Positions 19,165 through 28,054 of a stretch of DNA of 40,683 bases are shown here, piece after piece. Source of the DNA: a virus; the IMG/VR virus record IMGVR_UViG_3300028025_001187, positions 1 to 40,683 of that record; one strand, given 5' to 3'. A program made the translations under genes and the position numbers. The notes beneath the pieces were generated by a model. It made no database searches, was not told the DNA's origin, and saw only the letters and a list, made by a program, of their open reading frames with translations. Numbering within the stretch: the first letter of the stretch is position 1; the number at the start of each line of letters is the position of its first letter.

Positions 19165-20532
19165 TTAACTTGCTATTGGATAACGAACAATAATAATACC
19201 TGAACCACCTGCTGCACCGGCAGCAACAGAAGTACCTCCACCACCGCCGCCACCTGTGTTGGCAGTTCCTGCGGTTGGGTTAAGTACAGTTCCACCATAC
19301 CCATAACCACCGTTACCACCGCCACCATCTCCACCAAGTTTTAGTGTTGAGCCAGCACCAGTTCCACCACCACCACCACCGGCATAGTAGACAGTTCCTG
19401 AAATATTCTGACCTGTTGTAGTTGCAAGACCCCAAGAAGAGTAAGTAGAAAGACCATCTCCACCATAGCCCACAGTGTCAGTGTTTCCAGCTTCTGCCGA
19501 ACCACCACCACCGCCACCAGGTAATGGTACTCCCGTAGCTCCACCGCCACCAGGAAATCCTTGACCGCTAGGACTTGCTGCCCCACCAGAACTGTTATAG
19601 CCGCCAAGACCACCACCGCCAGAAGCTCCAGCAACACCGTTCTGTGTACCGACACCGTTATCCGATGCGCCTCCACCACCACCTGTTGCAACTATTGAAG
19701 CAAAAGATGAGTTGACACCGTTTCCACCATTGTTACCAGAACCAGTACCAGCAGTTCCTCCTGCACCAATAGTGCAAGAGTAAGCAGTTGCGCTAGCAAG
19801 TGATTGTGCGGATGAATAAACAAGGCCGCCTGCACCACCACCGCCACCTGACCAGTAACCACCACCAGCACCACCGGCAACGACTAGCACATCTGCGCTA
19901 AGTCCTACTTGTGGGGTAAAGGTTCCGCTTGAAAGAAACGCGTGGTACCAGTAAGTGCCATCAGTTGCAATGATGTTGCCACCGCTTGCCTTTGGCGCAA
20001 TGGCAGGTGTAGTACCTAGGGCTGCTATGCCATAGAGTGAGAAGGTTGAGTTGGCTACAAAAGAAGCCCCTGCTGGAAATATAGTTACACTATTGATTGC
20101 AGAAGTTAAAGGTGCTAAACCTGCAATAAGTTCTGCATATGCAGTTGTTCCATTTTGTTCGTGAGCATTATCAACACTGATTGATTTATTATTTGTGCTT
20201 AAATAGTTAGGAATATAAATATCAGTATTAGAAAAAGTGGATGCGGTATTATTAGCAGCATCTGCTAATCCGACAAAAACTCCATTAGCAGAGGTTGAAC
20301 TAGAAGAACTAGCCGAAGAACCATCGCCTCTAAGGAAGCGCCAAGAATAAGTAATGCTTTGATTTCCATTAAAATACATTTGCATTACATCAAGAGTTGA
20401 ACTAGAAGTGCCTCTTGCACTGACAACAATCTTCAAATCGGTGTAACCCGTTTGTGGGATCGAGGCAAATGTGACTGATGATGCTGATGCGTTAAGTTCG
20501 GTGCGTTCAAGAAGAACATAATTTTCTGGCAT
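19165..20532 (-). CDS. Glycine-rich tail fibre protein A, 455 aa
   Basis: Two parts. The first 190 residues form a beta-sandwich-like domain (SSVTFASIPQTGYTDLKIVV ... STFSLYGIAALG) shared with 20544-21881 and 21883-22506. The rest is a glycine-rich region (VLVVAGGAGGGYWSGGGGGA), as found in cyanophage and marine phage fibres, ending in IIIVRYPIAS. Such glycine-rich repeats fold as polyglycine-II-type tips. This is probably a receptor-binding or fibre-tip protein. Its DNA is rich in CCACC repeats, so frame shifts and recombination between the paralogues are likely over time. Confidence 0.75.
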   Translation of the reverse strand: MPENYVLLERTELNASASSVTFASIPQTGYTDLKIVVSARGTSSSTLDVMQMYFNGNQSITYSWRFLRGDGSSASSSSSTSANGVFVGLADAANNTASTFSNTDIYIPNYLSTNNKSISVDNAHEQNGTTAYAELIAGLAPLTSAINSVTIFPAGASFVANSTFSLYGIAALGTTPAIAPKASGGNIIATDGTYWYHAFLSSGTFTPQVGLSADVLVVAGGAGGGYWSGGGGGAGGLVYSSAQSLASATAYSCTIGAGGTAGTGSGNNGGNGVNSSFASIVATGGGGGASDNGVGTQNGVAGASGGGGLGGYNSSGGAASPSGQGFPGGGGATGVPLPGGGGGGSAEAGNTDTVGYGGDGLSTYSSWGLATTTGQNISGTVYYAGGGGGGTGAGSTLKLGGDGGGGNGGYGYGGTVLNPTAGTANTGGGGGGGTSVAAGAAGGSGIIIVRYPIAS

Positions 20533-20543
20533 TTATCTATCTC

Positions 20544-21881
20544 CTATTTCGCATAACGAATTATTACAACGCCTGAGCCGCCATTACCGCCGATTGTTCC
20601 ACCGCCGCTACCAGCGGCTCCACAACCACCACCGCCACCACCAGTGTAAGCGCTAGCATTGACTCCGTTAACGTTTCCGCCACCGCCATTGCCACCACCG
20701 GCTGTTGCTAAACCTTGTTCTCCTGATGTTCCTGCACCACCACCGCCGCCGCCTACAATAGCGCCGTTAACACCAGTGCCAGTTGCAACTAGCCAAGTCG
20801 AATATGCAGAAGACCCTGCTCCTCCATTACCGCCTGAAATAGATGTTCTAACATTAGCTGCTTGTCCTACTCCTGTAGCTCCGCCACCGCCACCGCCGTT
20901 ACCTGTAACGGTAGGTGAATTAAATCCGTTACCGCCTGCGCTACCTTGTCCAGATGTTCCTGCGGCGCCAGTGTTTCCACTGTTAGCAAGTCCAGCTCCA
21001 CCGCCGCCTGAACCACCTGTTGATGCGCGACCATCTGAATATCCACCACCCGCTCCACCGCCAACTGCCGCAGTTAAAGCTCCAAATTGTGATGCAATTC
21101 CACTAGTTCCCTTTGTATAAGTAGCACCACCGGTACCACCACCGCCAACTGTTATGTTGTAGGAAATTGCAGTTAGTGCCTGTGAAGCAAATGCAAGCAA
21201 ACCACCTGCTCCACCGCCGCCACCGTTTGCCCAAGTAGAGCCACCACCACCACCACCGCCACCGCCTGCAACAACTAGCACGTCACAAGTCAAAGATTGC
21301 TTAGGGATAAAGGCAGATGATGCACCAAAGGTGTGATACCAATACTGTGAATCCTCTGTGATGATACCGCCCGTTGCCTTTGCAGCGCCTTGGTCGGCGT
21401 TGGCGATACCGTAGAGTGAGAATGTAGAGCCGACTGCAAAGTTATTTGCACTTGTTTTTACTGTAACAGATGTAATGGCAGCAGTGCTGCGCCATAGGCA
21501 AATACCTGCGCCTGCCTCTGCGTTAGCGGTGTTCCACCTAAAAAGAGCAGATTTATATGTCGTCGAATTAGAATAGTTTTGAACCTGAACAATAAAAGTC
21601 GCTGGCTCCGTTGTTGTCAAGTAGCCAATATAGGATGAAGTCTGGCTGGAATAACGATTCGAGAATGCAGCAGAGCCGTTTCCGTACATCCAAGTAAGGG
21701 AGTAGTTAGAAGCTGTATCACCATTAAATTGGATCTGTGGGTTAAGAGCACCACCGGATGCTGTAGAATTTATGACCAAAACCAAATCTGTGTAACCGCT
21801 AATGCCAGTAAGATCAAGGGTGACTGATGAGGTGGCAGTGCCAACAACTGTTCTGCGTAATTCTGTATATGTATTCGGCAT
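20544..21881 (-). CDS. Glycine-rich tail fibre protein B, 445 aa
   Basis: Paralogue of 19165-20532 with the same layout: an N-terminal beta-sandwich (SSVTLDLTGISGYTDLVLVI ... GSTFSLYGIANADQ) and a long glycine-rich C-terminal region ending in VVIIRYAK. The two differ strongly in the body and tip, suggesting that each recognises a different surface. Same head unit as the third paralogue, 21883-22506. The position of the three in tandem argues for duplication followed by divergence. Likely fibre or fibre-tip proteins, perhaps expressed together on one virion. Confidence 0.75.
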   Translation of the reverse strand: MPNTYTELRRTVVGTATSSVTLDLTGISGYTDLVLVINSTASGGALNPQIQFNGDTASNYSLTWMYGNGSAAFSNRYSSQTSSYIGYLTTTEPATFIVQVQNYSNSTTYKSALFRWNTANAEAGAGICLWRSTAAITSVTVKTSANNFAVGSTFSLYGIANADQGAAKATGGIITEDSQYWYHTFGASSAFIPKQSLTCDVLVVAGGGGGGGGGSTWANGGGGGAGGLLAFASQALTAISYNITVGGGGTGGATYTKGTSGIASQFGALTAAVGGGAGGGYSDGRASTGGSGGGGAGLANSGNTGAAGTSGQGSAGGNGFNSPTVTGNGGGGGGATGVGQAANVRTSISGGNGGAGSSAYSTWLVATGTGVNGAIVGGGGGGAGTSGEQGLATAGGGNGGGGNVNGVNASAYTGGGGGGCGAAGSGGGTIGGNGGSGVVIIRYAK

Positions 21882-21882
21882 A

Positions 21883-22506
21883 TTACTTCACCCCGTATAG
21901 TGTGAATTGGCTATTAGCAGCAAAGGACCCAGCCTCTGGTGTAAGCGTCATTGAGTTGATTGCCGTTGAACTATTCATCCAAGAACCTGAAACGAGGTAA
22001 ATTGAACCAGCTCCATTTCTATCTACTCCACCAAAATTGCGTAAAGTTTTATTTTTACTGGTATTAGCATAATCAAGTATATCTACAATAACTGCACCAA
22101 AAATAGAAGCAGTTGCATTTCCGCCAGCATATCGTTGTAGATAAATAGCATTTTGACTAGCGAGTCCAGTCACTTGTACTCCGCCACCACCATCAGTTCT
22201 TAAGTCGTGATAACTATAGTTTGCTGCAGTGTCAGAATTAAAAATTATATTGCAATAGTTATCAGTGGCTGCTGCGGTTGTTCTTGCTATTGAGCGAAGT
22301 TGTAAATGCTTGTATGTGTTTGGAATACCAGCAAAGGTTACAGATGCTGTTGTCGTAGATAGGCTTATTGTAGCCAAAGAATCAAAGGCACCATCTGGTT
22401 CCCAAGGGTTCCAAGTGGTATTGCCTGCCAACATATCTGTATAACGCGTGACGGTAGCCATACCACCGGCGTTACTCATCTTGTAGATGTAATTGTTTGA
22501 TGCCAC
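21883..22506 (-). CDS. Tail protein with the shared fibre head domain, 207 aa
   Basis: Consists mainly of the same domain that starts the two glycine-rich fibres: VTFAGIPNTYKHLQLRSIAR and the closing STAINSMTLTPEAGSFAANS, which aligns with SAINSVTIFPAGASFVANS in 19165-20532. It has no glycine-rich C-terminal region. Its own N-terminal 40 residues (NYIYKMSNAGGMATVTRYTD) may attach it to the tail. It is probably a stand-alone fibre component or capping protein. Located one base from the following virion gene. Confidence 0.65.
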   Translation of the reverse strand: MASNNYIYKMSNAGGMATVTRYTDMLAGNTTWNPWEPDGAFDSLATISLSTTTASVTFAGIPNTYKHLQLRSIARTTAAATDNYCNIIFNSDTAANYSYHDLRTDGGGGVQVTGLASQNAIYLQRYAGGNATASIFGAVIVDILDYANTSKNKTLRNFGGVDRNGAGSIYLVSGSWMNSSTAINSMTLTPEAGSFAANSQFTLYGVK

Positions 22507-22812
22507 TTAGGAAATCTCCACTCCTGAGATGTGGAAGTTGATCGTGGTAGCAGATGCTCCACCCTTGATTGTCTGGGTTGTAGCCAATACTTGCTTAAGC
22601 GGAATCACGGTTGAATCATAGGCCCCAACGGTAACTGTTGTGGCAATAGATACATCATTGAGCGACATCGTAAAATTGCCTGCAGTGCCTGCAGTATTAG
22701 TAACAACAATGTCGGTTACAACAGTTGTAGTTGACGCTGGCACTGTATAAAGCAGTGTTGATGTTGTAGTAGTTGCAGCGCCTCGAAAGAGCGCCTTAGA
22801 TGTTTGTGGCAT
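22507..22812 (-). CDS. Small beta-sandwich virion protein, 101 aa
   Basis: Thr/Val-rich and probably all beta (STLLYTVPASTTTVVTDIVV, then NFTMSLNDVSIATTVTVGA). This is the composition of capsid-decoration or fibre-base proteins. No Cys, no membrane segment. It lies between the shared-head protein and the collagen-like fibre, so a fibre connector or decoration role is plausible; the family is not identified. Confidence 0.55.
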   Translation of the reverse strand: MPQTSKALFRGAATTTTSTLLYTVPASTTTVVTDIVVTNTAGTAGNFTMSLNDVSIATTVTVGAYDSTVIPLKQVLATTQTIKGGASATTINFHISGVEIS

Positions 22813-22821
22813 TGTTATCTC

Positions 22822-24331
<1,510 letters not shown>

Positions 24332-24335
<4 letters not shown>

Positions 24336-24616
24336 GCTGAGACACCTCTGAGAGCTTGCGCTGCAGGTAGTTGAAAAGTACCAGCGATAAGGTTACATAC
24401 ACCGTTATAGTCGAGGCGATTATCGCTAGTTGTCCCCGCAATCGCATTTAATACTCCTACTGTATCTGTTAAGTTTGTACTTACTGAACGCTGTACTGCC
24501 CACTGACGGGCAGCAAGTGCTTCATCCACCATCGCCCCTGGTGCTCGATAGGTGCCACCATTGGCTAGACGATTGAGTTCATCCAATAGTGTTGTGCCGT
24601 ATTCTCCTAGTGCCAC
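24332..24616 (-). CDS. Helical virion protein, 94 aa
   Basis: N-terminal LGEYGTTLLDELNRLANGGT, a Pro/Ala segment (YRAPGAMVDEALAARQWA), then a polar stretch ending in QLPAAQALRGVSA. Helical, no Cys, no membrane segment. Related small proteins lie near capsid or fibre genes in freshwater phages, but I cannot give a function. Could be a tail or head-completion protein. Coupled to the neighbour by a four-base overlap. Confidence 0.55.
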
Positions 24617-24626
24617 CTATATCTCC

Positions 24627-24788
24627 TTACTTCTTCTTGCGAGCTGCTGCCGCGTTATCTACTAGGTTTGGATAAGGTCGTCCTGCTGCCTTAGCCCGTG
24701 CCTTTGCTGCCGCCTTTTGTGCAGGCGTTAAGGTCTTTGACTTCTTCTTAGGATTCTTTGTATCCCAAAATGCTACTTTCTTTTTCAT
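24627..24788 (-). CDS. Lys/Ala-rich basic protein, 53 aa
   Basis: Very basic and helical (KKKVAFWDTKNPKKKSKTLT, then AQKAAAKARAKAAG), ending in RKKK. No known motif. Such proteins may bind packaged DNA or act as small virion proteins in the head. One of a run of four similar genes (24627-25464). Encoded tightly next to the DUF6321-like gene with a four-base overlap. Confidence 0.6.
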   Translation of the reverse strand: MKKKVAFWDTKNPKKKSKTLTPAQKAAAKARAKAAGRPYPNLVDNAAAARKKK

Positions 24789-25063
24789 TTGCAACTACAA
24801 TCCCAAGCACGAAGTGACTTGTTAATTCTTGAGTTCGGATCTTTAGCAGTTTTGCTAGAAGTATTCTTTGCCTTCATCCCACACATACGACCACAGAAAG
24901 ACTTGCGCCGTCCTGCAGACTTAGGTGATTTGGCAGCCTCAGCCTTCTTGACCGGAGGCTTGAGGTTCATCCCCTGCGCTTTGGCAGAGGCACGACCCTT
25001 GGCATTAAGGCCACCCTTAGGGTTCTTGCCTTCTGCTCTTTGCCACGCTGGAGACTTAGCCAT
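24785..25063 (-). CDS. DUF6321-like basic protein, 92 aa
   Basis: The pattern SPAWQRAEGKNPKGGLNAKG...KSAGRRKSFCGRMCGM...WDC matches the small DUF6321-type proteins of phages, which are basic, Cys-containing and of unknown role. The four to five cysteines near the C terminus could bind zinc. It is probably a DNA-binding virion or packaging protein. Lies in the block of Lys-rich genes between capsid and fibre genes. Confidence 0.7.
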   Translation of the reverse strand: MAKSPAWQRAEGKNPKGGLNAKGRASAKAQGMNLKPPVKKAEAAKSPKSAGRRKSFCGRMCGMKAKNTSSKTAKDPNSRINKSLRAWDCSCK

Positions 25064-25291
25064 TTACTTTGCCTTACCCATTCTTTTAGGATTTAGTTTA
25101 GGGTTAGGACCTTTTTTAATTGGCTTAGGACTTAAAGCTTTTTTAACAATGTCTTTATTGTTAATCTTTGGATAAAACTCTTTTAATTTCATTTTTGTAG
25201 CAGGGTCAATAGACGCAATCTTTTTTTTAGCTTGTGTCATACGTGCCGCATAAGCCTTTGGGTCTACAGGCTTTCCGTTGATTTTTGGCAT
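25064..25291 (-). CDS. Lys-rich basic protein, 75 aa
   Basis: A strongly basic protein: an N-terminal NGKPVDPKAYAARMTQAKKK helix, a middle helix, and a Pro/Lys-rich C-terminal tail (PKPIKKGPNPKLNPKRMGK). No Cys. It begins one base after its upstream neighbour's stop codon begins, so it is part of the same translation block. Likely binds DNA or RNA in the virion; no family assigned. Confidence 0.6.
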   Translation of the reverse strand: MPKINGKPVDPKAYAARMTQAKKKIASIDPATKMKLKEFYPKINNKDIVKKALSPKPIKKGPNPKLNPKRMGKAK

Positions 25292-25464
25292 TACTTTGTT
25301 TTACCCATTCTCTTCTTAGACATCTTTGCTTGTGATAGTGCAATAGCAATCGCTTGCTTCTTACCCTTTACTACTGGTCCTTTACTAGACCCAGAGTTTA
25401 GAGTTCCAGCCTTAAACTCTTTCATTACCTTAGCGATTTTGGCCTTCTTAGCTGCCTTGTTCAT
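25291..25464 (-). CDS. DUF6496-like small basic protein, 57 aa
   Basis: The sequence KVMKEFKAGTLNSGSSKGP followed by KGKKQAIAIALSQA matches the DUF6496-type pattern of small phage proteins: a helix, a Gly/Ser turn, then a basic helix. Function unknown. It ends in a Lys-rich tail. The short TAATG overlap with the next gene supports the start. It may be a DNA-binding head protein. Confidence 0.7.
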   Translation of the reverse strand: MNKAAKKAKIAKVMKEFKAGTLNSGSSKGPVVKGKKQAIAIALSQAKMSKKRMGKTK

Positions 25465-25589
25465 TACTTAGCAGACTTTCCCATAGCACCTGTCTGGATT
25501 GACTCATAGGTGCAATACTTCATAGCACCTTCGTATTGCTTATCAGGTGTTGGATACTTTGCGATATCTTCTTCTGTGTAGTTTTCCAT
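25464..25589 (-). CDS. Hypothetical small protein, 41 aa
   Basis: Short gene between the DUF6496-like gene and the CxxC protein. Its product is acidic at the N terminus (ENYTEEDIAKYPTPDKQYEG) and ends in a short basic segment. It has one Cys. No known family. The stop overlaps the following start by TAATG. It may be a small virion protein. The start is supported by the AAGGAGTAAC site upstream. Confidence 0.55.
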   Translation of the reverse strand: MENYTEEDIAKYPTPDKQYEGAMKYCTYESIQTGAMGKSAK

Positions 25590-25598
25590 TGTTACTCC

Positions 25599-25865
25599 TT
25601 AGTTTTTGAAGGTCATACTGATTCCATCGAAAGCCTTACCAGCCTCGTTGGAAAGTTGAACTGCTGCATCTATATCTTTACTCTTTGTAGAACGTGGTTC
25701 TATTCCTTGACGTGTTGCGTCATAATAGGACTGTAGTTCCCTATCGTGCTGCTTAGCAGTAGGAATACCGTTCGCTCGCAAAGAGACTTCATTAACTTGT
25801 AAGCCTAGAACCTTGCATCCAAAGCAAGTAGGTACTGGTTCAGGATGATCTTCCCAATGCTTCAT
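25599..25865 (-). CDS. Hypothetical protein with CxxC motif, 88 aa
   Basis: I chose the start at 25865, which overlaps the upstream stop by ATGA, over the in-frame ATG at 25880, inside the upstream gene. It opens with KHWEDHPEPVPTCFGCKVLG, holding one CxxC pair that could form a small zinc site with the His residues, and continues as helical and acidic. No other match. Part of the block that follows the capsid gene. Confidence 0.6.
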   Translation of the reverse strand: MKHWEDHPEPVPTCFGCKVLGLQVNEVSLRANGIPTAKQHDRELQSYYDATRQGIEPRSTKSKDIDAAVQLSNEAGKAFDGISMTFKN

Positions 25866-26185
25866 ACTGGAGTCACCCAATCGCCGTATCCTGCATCAAT
25901 AAGTACCTGTGCTTGGTAATCACTAATCTCGTATTCGTGACCACCAAGGAAGTAATAACTAGCTGCTGCTAGATCATCTTGGCTAGGAGTCAATGTCAGA
26001 GTAACATTAGTTCCATTGACAATAAGTGTCTGGCCACGTGCTACATCTGTAAGGCTGATTGGGATAGGACCGTCAATGGTTCCACCATTGAACCGGCGAC
26101 CAGCAAGGCGTGAGTACTTGGTGAACTCACCAGTGCCTGCGCCCCAGGTTTGCCATTGGTACGGTGTCATTAGCGTGTATGCCAT
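25862..26185 (-). CDS. Small virion or head-completion protein, 107 aa
   Basis: Beta-rich with Trp- and Tyr-rich ends (TPYQWQTWGAGTGEFTKYS, and YYFLGGHEYEISDYQAQVLI). The central PIPISLTDVARGQTLIVNGT is a strand-turn-strand pattern. It may be a head-completion or decoration protein because it is the first gene after the capsid. Not recognised as a named family. Separated from the capsid by a 64-base gap with a hairpin. Confidence 0.55.
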   Translation of the reverse strand: MAYTLMTPYQWQTWGAGTGEFTKYSRLAGRRFNGGTIDGPIPISLTDVARGQTLIVNGTNVTLTLTPSQDDLAAASYYFLGGHEYEISDYQAQVLIDAGYGDWVTPV

Positions 26186-26209
26186 ATCTAACCTTTCCTA
26201 AGTGACAGA

Positions 26210-26227
26210 GGTGGGTTTGACCCCACC
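26210..26227 (-). other. Hairpin after the capsid gene
   Basis: GGTGGG (26210-26215) and CCCACC (26222-26227) form a perfect 6-bp stem with a 6-base loop on either strand. No U-run follows, so strong termination is unlikely. It lies in the 64-base gap between the capsid and the next gene and could stabilise the capsid message or partly attenuate the downstream genes, helping to give more capsid than tail protein. Confidence 0.45.
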
Positions 26228-26249
26228 CCTGCCGTTGCACTTATCGGAA

Positions 26250-27428
26250 TTATCCGTTTGTTGCTGCAGACTCAATGCGATAGAGCGCTGCTTCACGAAG
26301 GCGTGCAAAGCCTCCGAAGTAGTACCAACCGATTGTGCGGAAACGACGGAGTGCATCAATCTCTGGACCGATAACGGTTGAGATGTCTGCAGCCTGTGCT
26401 TCAGCCAATGCTTCACGACCTGCGATGATCGCACGGTAGTTGTTGGTAAATGTAACAGTACCTGTGTCAGCAACTGATGTGATATTAGATGCTGTTAGTG
26501 CATAGGTAAATGTTGTTGATGTTGTACCTGTGATGGTATATGTGCCGTTAACTGCTGTGTTTGTTACAGCAGCAACTGTTACAACCTGACCTGTTCCGAG
26601 GCCGTGAGCAACTGCAGTAGTAATTGTTACTACGTTAGATGTCAAAGCAACGTTGGTGATTGAAACTGTAGGTGTGATACCTGTTGAGAGCTTTAGACCA
26701 TTGAGGACACGTGGTGTCTCAACGATGAAAGCGCCTTCGATAACGCCTACTGCACCAGCAACGAACGGTGTACGCTCTACGTACTTTGTTAGCTCCTGGA
26801 ATCCGCCTGTACCAGTCTCAGCGCGAAGGTCTGCTGACTGACGTGGGTGGAGGTATGCTGCGTAGAGTTCACCCATACGAGGCAATGCCTTGTTTGTGCG
26901 TAGTGAAACAACAGCGTTGCGGATATCCGCTACTGTCATTGTGTCTACTGGGAGAACTGCAGATGATGCAGTTGGAGCAGTTCCTGATGGACCGTTTGAG
27001 TAGATAACGTTGGTTCCTGCTGAGAGGACCTGTCCTACTACGTTGTCAATCGAGTCTGCTGCGTTGTACGCGATGATGTCAGCAAGAGCTGAATCAACGT
27101 CGTTGAAAGAAGTTAGGTTTAGCTTCTTTGTTGTTGTTACTGCTGAACCGTATTCGTTCAGAGTTACTGTAACCTGTGAAGGGTTACCGAGAGCAATGGA
27201 AGATACATCTGATGTTTCTGTCAATGTAGATGTTGCTTGTGCAAGATCTGAATAGATTGAGAATACAACTGATGATCCTGGCATTGCCTGTTGCACTGGC
27301 TTGACGTCAGCGAGAGAACGCATAACTGGAATGGAGCGAAGCGCCATTCTGACATATTGGTCGTATGCGGCCTGTACTAGGGCGCTGATCGTCGAGCTAG
27401 AGGTGGGGGTACCTGTTGGGATAGCCAT
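26250..27428 (-). CDS. Major capsid protein with an inserted Ig-like domain, 392 aa
   Basis: The body has a capsid-like plan: an N-terminal arm, then MALRSIPVMRSLADVKPVQQ, a spine helix (SFNDVDSALADIIAYNAADS), VADIRNAVVSLRTNK and an AYLHPRQSADLR region. The last 60 residues are helical (REALAEAQAADISTVIGPEI). Between about residues 252 and 328 lies VTITTAVAHGLGTGQVVTV...NGTYTITGTTSTTFTY, a beta domain well known from tail proteins, so it appears to be an insertion that could decorate the head. It directly follows the scaffold, as is usual. Confidence 0.85.
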   Translation of the reverse strand: MAIPTGTPTSSSTISALVQAAYDQYVRMALRSIPVMRSLADVKPVQQAMPGSSVVFSIYSDLAQATSTLTETSDVSSIALGNPSQVTVTLNEYGSAVTTTKKLNLTSFNDVDSALADIIAYNAADSIDNVVGQVLSAGTNVIYSNGPSGTAPTASSAVLPVDTMTVADIRNAVVSLRTNKALPRMGELYAAYLHPRQSADLRAETGTGGFQELTKYVERTPFVAGAVGVIEGAFIVETPRVLNGLKLSTGITPTVSITNVALTSNVVTITTAVAHGLGTGQVVTVAAVTNTAVNGTYTITGTTSTTFTYALTASNITSVADTGTVTFTNNYRAIIAGREALAEAQAADISTVIGPEIDALRRFRTIGWYYFGGFARLREAALYRIESAATNG

Positions 27429-27458
27429 TTGGGTCTAGCCTTTCGTTAGGATCGGATG

Positions 27459-27932
27459 TTAGAGTCCAGACAATCTAATGACTTCATCTAGTTCTTCACG
27501 ACTGTTTGTATTGAGAAGTTTTTGCATTATGTCTGCATTATGTTCTGGCGAAGCGCCAGCATCTGCAGTGTTAGTCATTCTCTTATACGCAGCAGCCTGA
27601 GCTGGATCTACATTAGGTGTTGCCTGGGTTTGGCTGGAGTCAATACCGAAAACATCGGCATAATCATCTAGCCATTTAGACAGTGACTCTTCAGTTGGGT
27701 CAATGTCCTGCGGAATAAATGAAGCAATTTTGCCATTCACCCCGCGAGATGCGAGGACATCCTTAATTGCTCGTTCGCGCTGGCCCTTGCTAAGGTTTTC
27801 AAACTGAGCACGAAGCTCTTGTAGTTCTTTATCCTTTTGCTTTGAAGCCTTGCGTAGTTGCTTTACAAGGTCATTCGACGAATCGTTTGTAGTGATATCG
27901 TCGTCTTCATCCTCGTACTCGTAATTGGACAT
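27459..27932 (-). CDS. Scaffolding protein, 157 aa
   Basis: Acidic N terminus (NYEYEDEDDDITTNDSSNDL), a long helical coiled-coil segment (LRKASKQKDKELQELRAQFE), and an acidic, Pro/Gln-rich tail. It lies just upstream of the capsid gene in transcription order, the usual place for scaffolds that guide head assembly and then leave. No protease domain is seen, so removal is likely by exit rather than cleavage. The identification rests on position and composition. Confidence 0.8.
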   Translation of the reverse strand: MSNYEYEDEDDDITTNDSSNDLVKQLRKASKQKDKELQELRAQFENLSKGQRERAIKDVLASRGVNGKIASFIPQDIDPTEESLSKWLDDYADVFGIDSSQTQATPNVDPAQAAAYKRMTNTADAGASPEHNADIMQKLLNTNSREELDEVIRLSGL

Positions 27933-27966
27933 AGTCCATCTCCCTATCAGTTAGTTGATTGCGCCA

Positions 27967-28046
27967 GCCTCATATCCAAATGGGGATTTGGTATGGCTCT
28001 GACTCCTGGTATTATTGTCGCTCCACTAGGCCAGTCGTTCTAGTGG
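27967..28046 (-). ncRNA. Structured RNA element before scaffold and capsid
   Basis: The 122-base gap between 28055-29260 and the scaffold gene contains two clear hairpins on the minus strand. CCACTAG/CTAGTGG (7-bp, 10-base loop) spans 28023-28046. An extended stem of AGCC, ATA and CCAAAT pairs around a CCCC loop spans 27967-28000, with short bulges. A TATAAT hexamer (28054-28059) near the start may be a promoter -10 box. It does not look like a tRNA. It may be a leader that controls capsid expression or a processing site. Confidence 0.45.
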
Positions 28047-28054
28047 CAGGTTTA

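Noticed and set aside
20659-21120. Long proline-rich open frame opposite the glycine-rich fibre gene
   Set aside because: It is the antisense reading of Gly codons and has no ribosome binding site.
27858-28043. Plus-strand open frame ending in a protein-like segment (GIIVAPLGQSF)
   Set aside because: It lies opposite the late operon, has no binding site, and largely covers antisense of the scaffold gene.
27961-28046. Possible tRNA in the gap before the scaffold gene
   Set aside because: No 7-bp acceptor, no T-loop consensus and no anticodon arm of proper size; it reads better as two hairpins.
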